Below are positions 20,018-31,996 of a DNA stretch of 64,000 bases, piece by piece. The position numbers were made by a program, and so were the translations under genes. The notes under the pieces are model-generated. The model ran no database searches. It was not told the DNA's origin and was given only the letters and a program-made list of their open reading frames with translations. Where the stretch lies: NCBI GenBank assembly GCA_032690845.1, contig CM064428.1, positions 24,464,001-24,528,000 on the forward strand, in the 5' to 3' direction. Within the stretch, counting starts at the first letter, position 1; the number at the start of each line of letters is the position of its first letter. This stretch comes from Eleusine coracana subsp. coracana (lineage: Eukaryota; Streptophyta; Magnoliopsida; Poales; Poaceae).

Positions 20018-23000
20018 TGAGGCGCCCCTTCCCGGAGGATCGAGGTCCCGACGGTGCTGATAGCGCAGACACTTGATAATACAACATTGGTCCAAATTTA
20101 AGTTGAATATTACATTAATACGAAGGTTCAGAGTGCAGCGGAATTAATACAAGTTCATAATGTTTTGAAAACAGCGGAAGTAATTAATGTAAAGAAACTA
20201 CGAGCTTGACGATACAGCGTAGTGATGATCCCTGCCCGGAGAACCATCACCCTAGCAGCACACACATCACTGCGGCGGCGAGTCGGACTCCCAGTGGGCA
20301 GTCCAACCCTCGGGGACTTGCACGTCCCAAGGCATCACATTCTCAGGCAATTCAATCTCTTCATGACCTGTAAACAATGATGGCACAAAGCCTGAGTACT
20401 AATTACTCAGCAAGACTTACCCGTCGAAACACCTAGACATGCAAGGGCTTTAATAGGGTAGCTTGTTTGAAAGGACTCGCACTAAGCAACCTATTAGTTC
20501 TATCGAGTTTTATTGAGCCATGTTAATTGGGTGAAGCAGAATGTAACTTTAGTGGAGCTATATAGGATAATAAAGCCAATACAGGGGTGACAGCAGTGCA
20601 AGAGCATCAGTAGTAGTAATCAACAAAAGGGGCAATAATCAACTTTTTTTAAAAAAATCATGTTACAACTACGTGACGACTCAGTGACCAAGCGGTACTC
20701 ATTACTGCAAGCGACAGCAATTGCAATCGATTTACACCAGCTGGGAAAACCTGAAATACACGACACATACGCACCAATTAAGGTCGTATATGGCAACCTT
20801 TCACAAGGACGAAAACAACTTGGTCCAGGTCCAGTTTCAGCGAGTGGACATGCCGTCCTGCCAGCAGTACTTCGCGGTGTGGACCGCCCACTCCAGCAGC
20901 AGAAGGGTCAACGACCACTGTACTAGGTACCGTCCTAATTGCTGCGTCAATGCTACATCAGTTTACTAGTACCCATAGACTAGCATGCTTTCGGTACTGT
21001 TCGAGACTTGACCAAGGGCCCGACCACGGACGGGTCCTGGGGTGGGCAAGACAGGGCTACCGCAGTCAACACCCATGTGTGACTGCAACCTATACAAGCA
21101 TAATCCCTGCCCGGCCATAACATTAAAGTAAACTTCTTCCATTAAGTTCAGATTTAGTGATCAAGTCATTCCTTAGTAATAATGTCTACCGAGACTATTA
21201 GTCACTAAGCATAGCGATACAGTACCGTTCCTATCACAGTTCTAATAATGAGCAAAGGTCATTTGGGGGTCATGCAAGGTGAATTTCCAATCAACTCCTA
21301 TGACCTAATGCATCAAACAATCACAGACGTAGTAGTGATATAAACTAGCAAATTTTATAAATGGGCAAATGCAAACCAGGGCTTGCCTGGATCGACACTG
21401 GTGTTAGCAACTTCAACTTCTGGCTCCTGGTGTTCAGTGTCCTTCTGAAGATCCTCTTCGAGCTCCTGGTTGTCGTTACCTATATGACGGAAGATGTTTT
21501 ACGGTATATTCGTGACGCCGTCACATGCAAAGATATGATGGATGCGTAGTGCCGTGTTGTAATATGTTAATCGATTTCTTAATATGTTCTAGAAAACATA
21601 TGCTTCAGAGAAGTAAGGTTGTTATTTAGGATTTTAGGTATATATATTCCTTATGCATTTAAATAAAGTAACTGAGTGATATGGGCATTTAAATTAATTA
21701 GTAAAATAAATTTAAGTTTCTGGACATGTGTGATTTACTGTGTACAGAGAGCTATATGAGTGATTTTTGTGCCAAGTGGCAGGGGCAATTTATTTACAGA
21801 ACAATTACTAGGATTAATCTAAGAAAATACACTAAATAATTTCAGAGCCTAAAATAATCCATATTTTACCAAACTAAAATTTGTGGTGGTAGATAATCAT
21901 ATGTTTGTTGAGCATCCCAAAAATCAGGATTTAATTTTATTCCTAGAATTTCTAGTGAATTAACTAGTGTTTAAGCAATTAAATGAATTAATAAAAATAC
22001 ATGTATAGAGACTATGATTTATCATTTTACTAAAATAGAGCTCTAAAAGATGAACCCAGCAAAATTTGTTTGGGCCGATTTGGGTTTGAAATCGATTTAC
22101 TATGAATTTTTGAAGTCTTAATGGTTTTCTGGAATTTTCTTGGCATTTATCTATTAAAACGTTGCCACGTCGGGCCAGGTCAGCAGACACGTCAACGCCA
22201 CGTCGGCTCCAGCTCGGCTACCAGTAGGCGCCAGTCGGACGGCGGGTCAGCGGCGCCGGAGCTCGCCGGAGAACGGTCAAGCTCGCCGCTGGCAAGCACA
22301 TGCGAGGGAAGCTCACTGCGGAAGCATTTTTCTAACACGCACATCGAGGCGAATGCGTCTGGAGGGTTGGCGAGGACAGAGGCTCACCGGAGAGGGTCGA
22401 CGTCGAGTGGCGGCGGAACTCTGATCTTCGGCGGCGTCGCGTTTCTCGAAGGGGGCAGCAAATCGGTCGTCGTCTTCGCGTAGAGCACCAGCAGAAGGCG
22501 GAGAACACCGGCGTTGATGATGTCGTCGTGGACTCGGGCCGGAACTAGTAGCTCGTCGGCGAGGCGGCTTCGGCGAACGGCGGTGATGGTAGAGTCCGGG
22601 GAAAAATCGTCTCTGCGCGCAAAGAAGCGATCAAACACGGTGCTAGGGGTCAGGGAAATTGTCGAGGGGTGTGCGCACCTGGATGTGCAAGAACCGGATC
22701 GGGAGGCTTACGGTGCTTGGTAAATTTTGAGCTGCGGCAATGGGGATCGCCGGATAGGTTCCAAGGGGAAAAACTTGAATTACTTGCGATGCTCACGAAG
22801 TGGAGGGAAATGGTGGCAAGGGAGAGTCGCACAGGGAGGATGCGCTACGTGTGTGTCTTTGAATCGGGTTGGGAGGCAAAGGGGAAAACAGGGCTCGAGC
22901 TTGCGCTGGAGCTCTGATATGGCGAAATGGTGGAGGAATGAGGAGGAGAGAGTGGGGAGCAGAGTGCAGGGAGTTGAAATGAGAGTGCTCGGAGGGTGTC

Positions 23001-23783
23001 ACGTGGTGGTGCAAGGGTCAGCGCATCGATTTGCGTTTGGTCGGAGTGATGGGAACGGTCGGGAGCAGGGTGGCCGAGCGGCAAGGTCATGTCAATGGCG
23101 TGCAGAGGAGAGGGGGGAGGAAGAAGGCCGTTGGCCGGGCTCGGGCGGCAGGGCAGTGGCAGGGGCACTGTAGCGCGCGCTCGGTCCCGAGGCTGGAGTG
23201 ATGGTCGTCCGTTCGGTGCGCCGGCGTCGACAGAGAGAGAATCGGCAGGGGAGAGCTTTGCCGGCCAATGGAGGAAGAAGAAGAAGATTTTCCTCTGAAC
23301 CCCCCAAACTTTCAGATTCTTCACAAAAAGGTCCTTGGTCAATGCTGGATTTAGGAAAATCAAAATAAAATAGCTAGAAATTCCCAAAAATTGTGAAACT
23401 TGGTGAGTTGACTATTTAAATAGTGGAGGACACTCAGGTGAATTTTTTATTTGTGATTTCCATAAAAATATTTTTAGTATTTAATAATTGCCTTAAATAG
23501 ATACTTAAGCATTAATTAATTAATTGTGGCTTTTGCAATTTAGATAAAATGCTCAATAAATTCATAAAATTCTATTTTATTATTACCATTCTGATTATGA
23601 ATTTAATTGGTATATGTTATATAGAAAATTTTTAATTTGCTTCATAATTTGGTTGCAGGGTTTTTGTTTTTCCTAGAATTAATTCCAAATTTTAGGGAGG
23701 CTTTTCCTATTTCATGCCATCATTACTCATATCCTTGTGCTCCTTATGCTTGTTAATTGGAATGGGACACCTGGGGTGTCACA
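20018..23783 (-). repeat. 3' LTR of the chromovirus (3,766 bp)
   Basis: Plus strand TGAGGCGCCCC to GGGGTGTCACA; on the minus strand it starts TGTGACACCCC. It aligns throughout with 31997-35763. The LTR is compositionally split: an AT-rich part around 21550-22140, a GC-rich part of about 1.2 kb (22140-23300), then AT-rich again. A TATA-like palindrome CTATTTAAATAG is at 23411-23422, upstream (in element orientation) of the GC-rich part. The several plus and minus frames in the GC-rich part are not supported as genes. Confidence 0.93.
23411..23422 (-). promoter_or_regulatory. candidate TATA region, chromovirus LTR
   Basis: CTATTTAAATAG, present also in the other LTR (about 35391-35402). Transcription leftward from here would read into the GC-rich leader. 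Inferred from position only. Confidence 0.4.
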
Positions 23784-23796
23784 GCGCTCCCTCCTT
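23784..23796 (-). promoter_or_regulatory. polypurine tract of the chromovirus
   Basis: Minus strand AAGGAGGGAGCGC directly abuts the 3' LTR start TGTGACACC. It would prime plus-strand DNA synthesis. Confidence 0.75.
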
Positions 23797-23851
23797 AAAG
23801 GAATCTCGTCCCGAGATTATGGACAAGGCAAACTAGAGGGAAGTACAGTGG

Positions 23852-26800
23852 TCAAAATATACCTGTATATGACGACCAAAATTCCGGGTAGTGAGTACTT
23901 AGAAATTCTTCAGATTCCCAAGTGGACTCGTCTTCCGAGTGATTACACCATTGAACTTTGTAGAATTTGAGGGTTCTTTTACGAGTTGTGCGCTCTTTCT
24001 CGTCGAGGATCCTTATTGGTTGCTCGGAGTAGGTGAGATCTGGCTGGAGTTGGTTGTAATCATCTAGTACTTTGTCAATTAATGGGTTGAGACATCGTTT
24101 CAACTGGGAAACATGGAAGGTGTGGTGCACTCCAGACAGGTTAGCTGGTAACTTGAGCTTGTAGGCAATGTTTCCTCGTCTTTCCAGGATTTGGAATGGT
24201 CCAATATAACGGGGAGCTAACTTTCCTTTGACTCCAAACCGTTGGATACCCTTCATAGGGGACACTCGGAGATAGACGTAGTCACCCTTATTGAAGCACA
24301 GTGGTCTACGTCGTCTGTTTGCATACTTCTCTTGTCGGCATTTGGCAGCCTTAAGGTTTGCTTGAATGACACGAACTTTCTCCTCGGCATCCTTTACGAG
24401 ATCAGGGCCAAATGTTACTCTTTCTCCCGATTCAGACCAATTCAATGGCGTTCTACAACTGCGACCATAGAGTGCTTCGAACGGTGACATTTTTACACTC
24501 TCTTGGTAACTATTGTTATAGGAAAACTCGGCATAGGGTAGATACTCATCCCAGTTACCGCCATACGTTAAAACGCAAGCTCTAAGCATATCTTCTAGAA
24601 TTTGGTTGACACGCTCTGTTTGTCCATCGGTGGCGGCATGGTAAGCAGAACTTCGAATCAATCTTGTTCCTAATGATGCATGCAGTTGTTCCCAGAAACG
24701 AGCAACAAACTGTGAACCACGATCAGAAACGATGGTGTTGGGTACTCCATGAAGGCATAGAATTCTCGCAATGTATAGTTCTGCATACTGTTTTATCTTG
24801 TAAGTGTTATTGACCGGAAGAAAGTGAGCAGATTTGGTGAGTCTGTCCACAATAACCCAAATGGAATCATGCTTACGCGAAGTGAGAGGGAGGCCAACAA
24901 TAAAATCCATGCTGATATCCTCCCATTTCCAGGCGGGAATACTTAATGGTTGAAGTAACCCGGCCTGCTTCAAATGGTCAGCCTTAACTCTCTGACATGT
25001 GTCGCATTCTGCAACATATCGAGCAACTTCTCGCTTCATTCTGGTCCACCAAAAATTCTTCTTCAGATCTTGGTACATTTTATTACTACCCGGGTGAATG
25101 GAGTATTTGGAGTGATGCGCTTCATCCAAAATTTTCTGTCGAAGCTCAAAGTCCCTTGGTACTACTAAACGGTTATTGAACCATAGGGTACCATCTGAGT
25201 CTTGTGTAAAGCATTTTGCCTTACCGTTCTTGATGTTTTGACGGATATGATTCATACCATCATCATCCTTCTGCGCAGCAATGATTTCTTCACAAATGAT
25301 GGACTGTACACTAAGGTTGTTGATTACTATAGCAGGCAAAACGCGAAGGCTAGGTTCTAAAATAGCTACTTGGTTGCTGCTGTCCTAAAATTCCAGCACC
25401 AAATTATGGCAGTGTACCTTTCTACTTAATGCATCGGCTACTACATTGGCCTTGCCTGGATGATAATGAATCTCCAGGTTATAATCCTTGATTAATTCTA
25501 GCCACCGACGTTGTCTCATGTTCAGATCGGTTTGAGTAAAGATATACTTCAAACTTTTATGATCCGTGTAGATGTGCACTAAGTTTCCAAGCAAATAATG
25601 CCTCCAGAGTTTTAGTGCAAGTACCACTGCAGCTAGTTCCAAGTCGTGGGTTGGATAATGCTCTTCATGCTTCCGTAGCTGTCGAGATGCGTAAGCAATG
25701 ACACGACCTTCCTGCATGAGCACGCATCCAAGTCCAGTCCCAGATGCATCACAATATACGTCAAACGGCTTGGTGATGTCTGGCTGAGCCAATACTGGGG
25801 CAGTGGTCAATAATTTCTTCAACGTCTGAAATGCTTCTTCACAATCATCGCTCCAATCGAACTTCTTATCCTTTTTCAGCAGTTCCGTGATGGGTTTGGT
25901 TAACCGAGAGAAATTCGGAATGAACCTACGATAATATCCGGCTAGTCGGAGGAAACTGCGTACTTGATGAACAGTTCTCGGTGGCTTCCAATCCAACACA
26001 TCTTGAACTTTGCTAGGATCTACAGAGATACCTTCCGCAGAAACTATGTGACCAAGAAATGGCACACGGTCCAACCAAAACTCGCACTTGCTGAATTTTG
26101 CATACAGCTTGTGATCTCGGAGGCGTTGAAGAACGATGCGAAGATGTTCAGCGTGTTCTTCCTTGGATTTGGAATAGATGAGGATGTCATCAATGAATAC
26201 CACCACGAATTTGTCCAGCTCCGGCATGAATACCGAATTCATGAGGTACATGAAATGGGCTGGAGCGTTTGTTAATCCGAAAGACATTACTAGGTACTCA
26301 AACAATCCATATCTTGTAGAGAAAGCGGTCTTGGGAATGTCTTCTGCTCTTATCTTTATCTGATGATATCCTGAGCGAAGGTCAATTTTGGAAAAGACCT
26401 TGGCACCAACCAATTGATCGAAAAGAATATCGATACGTGGCAGCGGGTATTTATTTTTGATGGTAACTTCGTGCAATGGCCGATAATCAACCACAAGACG
26501 CAGAGATTTGTCCTTCTTTTTTACGAAGATAGCAGGGCAGCCCCAAGGTGAAGTACTTGGGTGAATGAATCCCTTTTCCAATAGATTATTCAATTGCTTT
26601 TTCAACTCAGCCAGCTCGTTCGGAGCCATTTTATACGGTCGACGGGATATTGGAGAAGTTCCTGGCTGAAGCTCTATCTTAAATTCCACGTCCCGGTCAG
26701 GGGGAAGACCAGAGATATCTTCGGGAAACACGTTGGGGAATTCACAGATAACAGGAATACTTTCTAGTGCCACTCCTTCCAAATGGTAGGCAGCTAGAAA

Positions 26801-27250
26801 TTTCGATGAATCAGTGTTTAGAGAAAGTATGCTTCGGCCGTGCAAGGGAGAGTTTAAGTACACAATACGGGGCTCGATATCTAGCATGGCTCTATGGGTT
26901 TTCATCCAGAACATACCCAAAATCGAATCAATTTCTTGGTGACTAAGCACGATAAAATCAGTGGGATAGATTTTCTGATTTATTTCTAGTGGAGTCTTGC
27001 ATACTATTTGATTGGCACAGATTTGTCCCGCGGGGGAACGAACGGTGTAGTATTTTTCTATAGCCTTGAGTTGAAGATTAAGTCTTTGCACGCATGCTTG
27101 GCTAATGAAATTATGAGTGGCACCAGAATCAAAAAGTGCAAGGACAGGCTGGCGATAGAGTGAGAGCGTACCGGTCAGCACGGTTTTGCCCTGAGGGATA
27201 TCTTCAGCATTGGTGTAGTTCACTTGGGCACCACGAGACGGTGCATTCAT
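23852..27250 (-). pseudogene. pol of the chromovirus: protease, RT, RNase H, integrase, chromodomain; one in-frame TAG
   Basis: One continuous frame, broken only by TAG at 25385-25387. In the first 621 residues: protease LFDSGATHNF (D41), RT motif A FSKIDLRSGYHQI (D290), RT box FIDD (352-355), and RNase H acids D501, E539, D563 and D606 (YCDASG, DLELA, YTDHKS, NVVADALSRK). After the TAG: integrase with an HHCC zinc region (HHSKYSIHPG, then CDTCQR), catalytic D in SMDFIVGL, D in VSDRGSQF and E in GQTERVNQ. A C-terminal chromodomain-like segment (KFYKVQWCNHSEDESTWE) follows; in chromoviruses this domain is thought to steer integration to modified chromatin. Apart from the TAG all catalytic residues look intact. 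Confidence 0.93.
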
Positions 27251-28377
27251 ATTTCTATTCTGGTTCGGACGCTGGTTGATATTGTTGTTGTTGCGCCTAG
27301 GTGCAGTACAGTTCTTAGCAAAGTGGCCAGTGCGACCACAGTTGTAACATGGATTGTTGCCTCCACGGTCAGCAGGCTGTGGAGCACGAGCATTTGGGTT
27401 CCCTTGCTGCTGATACGGTGCAGGTACTGATTGCTTTGCTGCTGGTATGGCACACGGGGAGGAAAGTTCTGCTGTTGTGGTGGCCTTGAGTAGTTATGTG
27501 CATGCGGACGCTGGAATTGCTGCCGCGGGGGTGTCCTGTATCGCTGTCCGGTTGGTGAGGTGAATACCAGGCAATGCTTCGCCTAGGGGGTTTCAGAGGC
27601 ACTAGCAGGGGCCTTCCTCTTGCGATCTTCTTCTTCCACTTGGCGCATAGCACCTTCCTGGACAATAGCAGCATTGACCAGGTTATTGTAGGTGCCCGTC
27701 TGCTGCCAGGTCAGATGTTCCTTCAGCTTGGCATTCATTCCTCGTAGGAATGCATACCTCTTCTTTTCCTCCGTATTGACATACTCACTAGCATACTGGG
27801 CAAGGTGGTTGAAAGCTTCAGAATATTGGAGGACATTCCTCCCTCCTTGTTTCAGATCTGTAAACTCCTGCAACTTCCTCTGCATGAGGGCAGCTGGAAT
27901 GAAGTGGGCACGAAATGCTATCTTGAACTCATTCCACTCAAGACGGCGTCCAGGAAGCAGAGTAGCTTCATAATTCGCCCACCAGGCACTAGCAGAGCCC
28001 TGGAGTTGTTGGGCGGCGAACAGCACCTTCTGGTGCTCTGTGCAGTCCAGCAGACTGAACTTAGACTCGGTCTGACACAGCCAATGATCCGCGTCCAGAG
28101 GTTCCCTGGCACGCTCAAACGTCGGTGGATGGGTACCCAAAAAATCCGAGTACGTGCACTGACGAGGCTGGTTATTGTTGCGGTTTCCTCCACATCCTCC
28201 AAGGTTGGACGTATTCTCCACGAGTTGACGGAGCAACTCAGAATCATTCTGCTGACGGTTGATCACTGCAGCGAGGATTTCTACCAGTGAGGGCTGAGCA
28301 TTAGCTCCCTGTTGAGAGCTCTCAGGGTCATCCTGACTCCTAGTACGCACCATGCTGCAATTTACATGATTGCACAT
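27251..28377 (-). pseudogene. gag of the chromovirus
   Basis: The capsid part (28377 down to 27586) starts MCNHVNCSMVRTRS; the second Met (MVRTRS) is the more likely start. It has the retrotransposon gag core: FLGTHPPTFE, then ADHWLCQTESKF, then WWANYEATL and EFKIAFRAHFIP. TAG occurs at 27583-27585 after SASETP. The Gln/Pro-rich linker continues, with a one-base frameshift near 27420. The CCHC zinc knuckle (CYNCGRTGHFAKNC, 27308-27349) is then in frame with pol. It would form particles and bind element RNA. Confidence 0.9.
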
Positions 28378-28647
28378 TAGTAATCTCTCAAATTAATCCA
28401 TAGAAGTCACATGTGCAAGGATATAAATTGCAAGAGGCACACACAAAAATTCCAAAAGTAACAACCATTTTCATTAATCCAATCCGGAGTACATGGTTGT
28501 CCGAAGGACATCATCACATAGTTCTTACATGCCTGTGTCAACGTCTATCTATGGTATTGCGGACACATTATGAAAGATTCATAATCCTACATCCGAACTC
28601 AAGATACATATACAACATGGGCATAAGACCGGGGGGTAGCGAGTCGT
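28378..28647. other. spacer between gag and the extra ORFs of the chromovirus
   Basis: AT-rich, no coding frame supported. It could be the 5' untranslated leader of gag or an intron of a spliced transcript; I see no decisive splice signal. Confidence 0.4.
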
Positions 28648-29493
28648 CTAATCCTGGTCTAAATCTTCTGGTTCTGCGGGCTCTTCGGGTTCTAGCATTT
28701 CCACATCATTAATTTCAGCGGGTGCCATCTCTACGTCCTCTTATTCTCCATACTCCAAGGTGATCTCATCCCAATTCCCTTCAACAGGAAGGTGGGTGGC
28801 TTTAAACGCATCAAAATCATCTTGAGCCTCGATCATATCCTGCTCAAAACGTTCTGCATCCAACAAGGCTTGATCACGCTCTTCTATAATCATGTCCATC
28901 TCCTCATTCTTTGCTTCGATTTGTTGGTTCAGTTCTGAAATCTCCACATCCTTAGCTTGCTTTTCTGCTTCCGAAAACCGGAGGGCAGAATGATACATGT
29001 CCAGTAGTCGGCACAAGTTGGTGCATAAAGTGAATGTGGAAAGGTCATAATACTCTATTATGGGCAGCATGGGGTCATGATGGCGGTGGTTTGGATCGAA
29101 GATGAAGTCCACACGCCTAATCCACTCAAAATCCATCACGTCGTTGATGGGCAGCAAGGCGACGGGTGTTCCAGCAACATCATGCTTGCGGTCTTCACAG
29201 AATTGTGTGAGTGCCTTGAAAGCAGCAATATTCCAAGTGGTGAGTAAATTGGTCCCAGAGACGTTAACAGTCCAAGACTCCCATGCCGGAGTAAATGAAT
29301 AATTGGCAGGAACCACCACATGAACGACACAGGAGGTAACCCTATACTCCTGATATTCCTTGCCAACATAAGTAGGAGGAGTGTGATATCCGAACCCCTG
29401 GAGAATTCTCCAGAACAGGTGAACCATCCTGGTGAATTCCAAACCGTCGGTGATCTCCCAACCCGGTGGGGCTTGTTCATTGTTTTCAGCCAT
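28648..29493 (-). pseudogene. extra ORF b (orf0-like), coiled-coil protein upstream of gag, premature TAA
   Basis: Starts MAENNEQAPPGWEI. The 250 residues to TAA at 28741-28743 include a globular N-terminal half with FGYHTPPTYVGKEYQEY, a beta-rich VVHVVVP segment and FKALTQFCEDRKHDVAGTPV. A C-terminal coiled coil (about residues 165-225, EISELNQQIEAKNEEMDMI) follows. Beyond the TAA the same frame continues for a strongly acidic tail to TAG at 28648-28650, so the stop is probably a recent mutation. It shares its fold-like pattern with ORF a next door. Family knowledge: rice RIRE3/RIRE8 were described with an orf0 before gag; the relation should be tested. Function unknown. Confidence 0.7.
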
Positions 29494-29750
29494 CTACAAG
29501 GAAAGTACTTTGATTGAGTCAAAACGTATCTTATGAAGCCTTGATTGCAATAAAGATAGCTAAAAGAGTACGACTAATTCATAATGTGAGCCAACATAAC
29601 CTTAAGTACATGGACTCGGAATATGTGACCATCGAGCTACAAAAGCATATCACGCAGTGATCCCAAAATACAACAATCTCACGTGAATCAACAAAAGCTA
29701 CCAACCCATCCAGTCCTACCTACATGACCTAGTCCGATCTACCACGATCC

Positions 29751-30719
29751 CTAAGTCCTGTCTCCAACTGGTGCCTCGTAGTCTATATCAGACTCCTCGT
29801 CCATATCCTCCTACGGCTCCTCCTCCTCTGGTGCTGCCTGAGGTGCTAGAGCCACCTCTAGCTGCTCCTGCAGGCCCTGGTTCTCATGAACCAGGGTCTC
29901 CAAGTCCTCTCCCATAAGCTCCATCTCGTGCTGTGCAGCCGTCAACTGATGTTGTAGGTGCTTGTTGTGGTTGGCACGCTGCTGCATAACCGTGCCACGT
30001 CTATCGACCTCCTGCGCGAGAGTGTCGCGCTGTCCAGTGACCTCAGTAACGCGAGTCTCACTTGCCTCAAGAGCAGCGGTCAACCGCTGAACCTCCCTCT
30101 GCTGTGTGTCCACCTGTGTCTGCAGGTCGTTCCTCTGTGTCCAGACCTGCTCAGTGTCAGCCAATAGGATCCTGCTGTGGCTGCTAGCCTCCTCATCCAA
30201 GTTGAGGAGGTACTCGGAGTAGTGGGACACACGGTGGTACCCCGCGTGATACGTCGAGTAGTCATTGCGGGTGATGCGCCTCATGCGCCTCTGCCAGACC
30301 GGGATGGCCTGGTGCCAGATCGGGATCATCTCAAACGGAGTCCCAGAGAGCGCTGCCGTGTGGCGCCCGCAGAAGTGGGTGAGAGCCCTATGGGCGACTC
30401 TCTCCAAGCCCTCACGAAGGCTCCCACAAGTCGCCATGCTCTCCATCCCCGCCATGCCGAGGTTGCACGGGTGAGTGGGCACGCTGATGTGCACCTCTGC
30501 AAGAGTCACACCATGGCGGCGGACCTCACGGCCCTTGTAGGAGGGCGGCTCGTCGTAGCCCAGCAAGCGGAGCAAATCCCACAAAAGTGTAGGAAAGCCA
30601 CGGTGGTGGAGACCGGTGGTGTAGCGCCACCCGTCGTGCGTAAACTCCTCAAAACCGTGATCACCCATCTGGAACAACAACCCAATGGTGAGTATAGTGT
30701 TCCACAACAAGGAATGCAT
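29751..30719 (-). pseudogene. extra ORF a (orf0-like), paralogue of ORF b, premature TAG
   Basis: The longest frame starts at 30719, but an internal Met at codon 18 (30668, MGDHGFEEFTHDG) aligns better with the start of ORF b. It has LLGYDEPPSYKGREV, a beta-rich AEVHISVP segment and HRALTHFCGRH followed by LSGTPFEMIP, matching ORF b region by region. A long coiled coil follows from about residue 190 (LQTQVDTQQREVQRLTAALE). TAG at 29811-29813 after EEEEP interrupts an acidic tail that continues in frame to TAG 29751-29753. Two tandem, diverged copies of one ORF suggest an old duplication within the element. Role unknown. Confidence 0.7.
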
Positions 30720-31981
30720 ATCATATAAAGTGCTGTAAATACGGAAACAAGTTTTAGTTTAACATTTTCCAGTCTCAAGGGGCAATAATACGGTAACGGT
30801 TCTTATTGCAGTTTCATTCTTGACTGTCCAGTTGTCAGAAAAGTGAGTGTTTTGACTAGCAAATGAAATCTTCAGAGCTGGGGCTTGGCACCATGTTATA
30901 GTAGACTTTCATAGCTTTCCAGATTGTACTCATATTCCCAAAAATTCCAAGTAAAACTGAACCTATGAATTTTACAAGTTCAGGTTGGCAGGTTCTGTTA
31001 CTGGATGATAGGGGCTTACTGTTTCTACTCTACTGGATAGGGGAAAAATAATTCAGTGGTGAAACCTATTGGAGGTGAAAATAGACTTCTAGGGCTTTTC
31101 AGATTGGGCTCATACACCTTTTAATTCGAAGTACAACTCCAGTTATGAAATTTTCAAGTTCAGGGTTATGCTGAAAACAGTAAGTTAACAGATTTCACTT
31201 GTTCTCTATTCCTGAGGTTGTTACTGTTATACTCAAAATTAAATTTCGATTTCTGGTGATAGAGGGTGTTGAGATCTTTCTGAGAAGCATTTATATGCCT
31301 TATTTTGGTTAAGTATTTTATTAGTTATGAATTTTTGAAGTTGACGACTAAAACAAGACAGATTCTTGTTATCTTGACCATTGGATTTGTAGCTCGAAAT
31401 TTTTATACTTATCATACTTAGAAATTTTTATTCAGAGGTGGGTGGGCAAGAAGAGAACCACATTTTAGTTTAGTTACATAAGGAATGCATGATGCAAGGA
31501 GTTTTACATAATTAACCTATCGTTCCTCACAACTCAACACATGAATTGCCGATACTTAGCGGCATGGATATTTGGTGACGACCCGCACTCATCACGTAAG
31601 TCAAGCTAAAAGTTATACTAACGGTGTTAGTGTACCTGCAGAAGATCCATTGCAGAAACAATACATCAAATTCAAAAGAAACTATGAAAAGAAGCACATT
31701 TCTACTAGTAACGATCCATGGAAAAGGATCGCCCCGTGATAAGTCACGAGCCAACAGTGTCTCATATCCGTCTGCGAGCACAGACACCGATATCACGCGT
31801 GTCGGTTAAGCACGCATGTACCTTCGTTTGAAGAAGCCATAGATACAATATTTAAACAAACATAACCCATGTTAGCTTTGTCACCACCCTAATATCTATA
31901 TGGGCAATACTAACGTATCCTCACTCGTAAACGTCGTAGTTTTTGAAAATACGATTTATTTGTTGTATTATCATGGATCAC
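30720..31981 (-). other. 5' leader of the chromovirus with internal diverged repeats
   Basis: AT-rich leader between the PBS and ORF a, with no coding frame. Two related segments (30897-30990 and 31080-31170) share a pattern of TAGACTT, GGGCT or TACTCAT, AAGTACAACT, ATGAA and TTCAAGTTCAGG; a third weaker copy is near 31275-31350. It may hold packaging or intron-like sequences; not resolvable here. Confidence 0.5.
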
Positions 31982-31994
31982 GGCTCTGATACCA
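31982..31994 (-). promoter_or_regulatory. primer-binding site of the chromovirus (tRNA-Met type)
   Basis: Minus strand TGGTATCAGAGCC, two bases after the 5' LTR end; this is the classic plant retrotransposon site complementary to the 3' end of initiator tRNA-Met. Confidence 0.9.
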
Positions 31995-31996
31995 GC

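Noticed and set aside
22121..23387. Many overlapping open frames on both strands in the GC-rich LTR block (also 34100-35367)
   Set aside because: High GC removes stops in all frames; the frames overlap, have no domain, and both LTR copies show the same pattern, so they are compositional.
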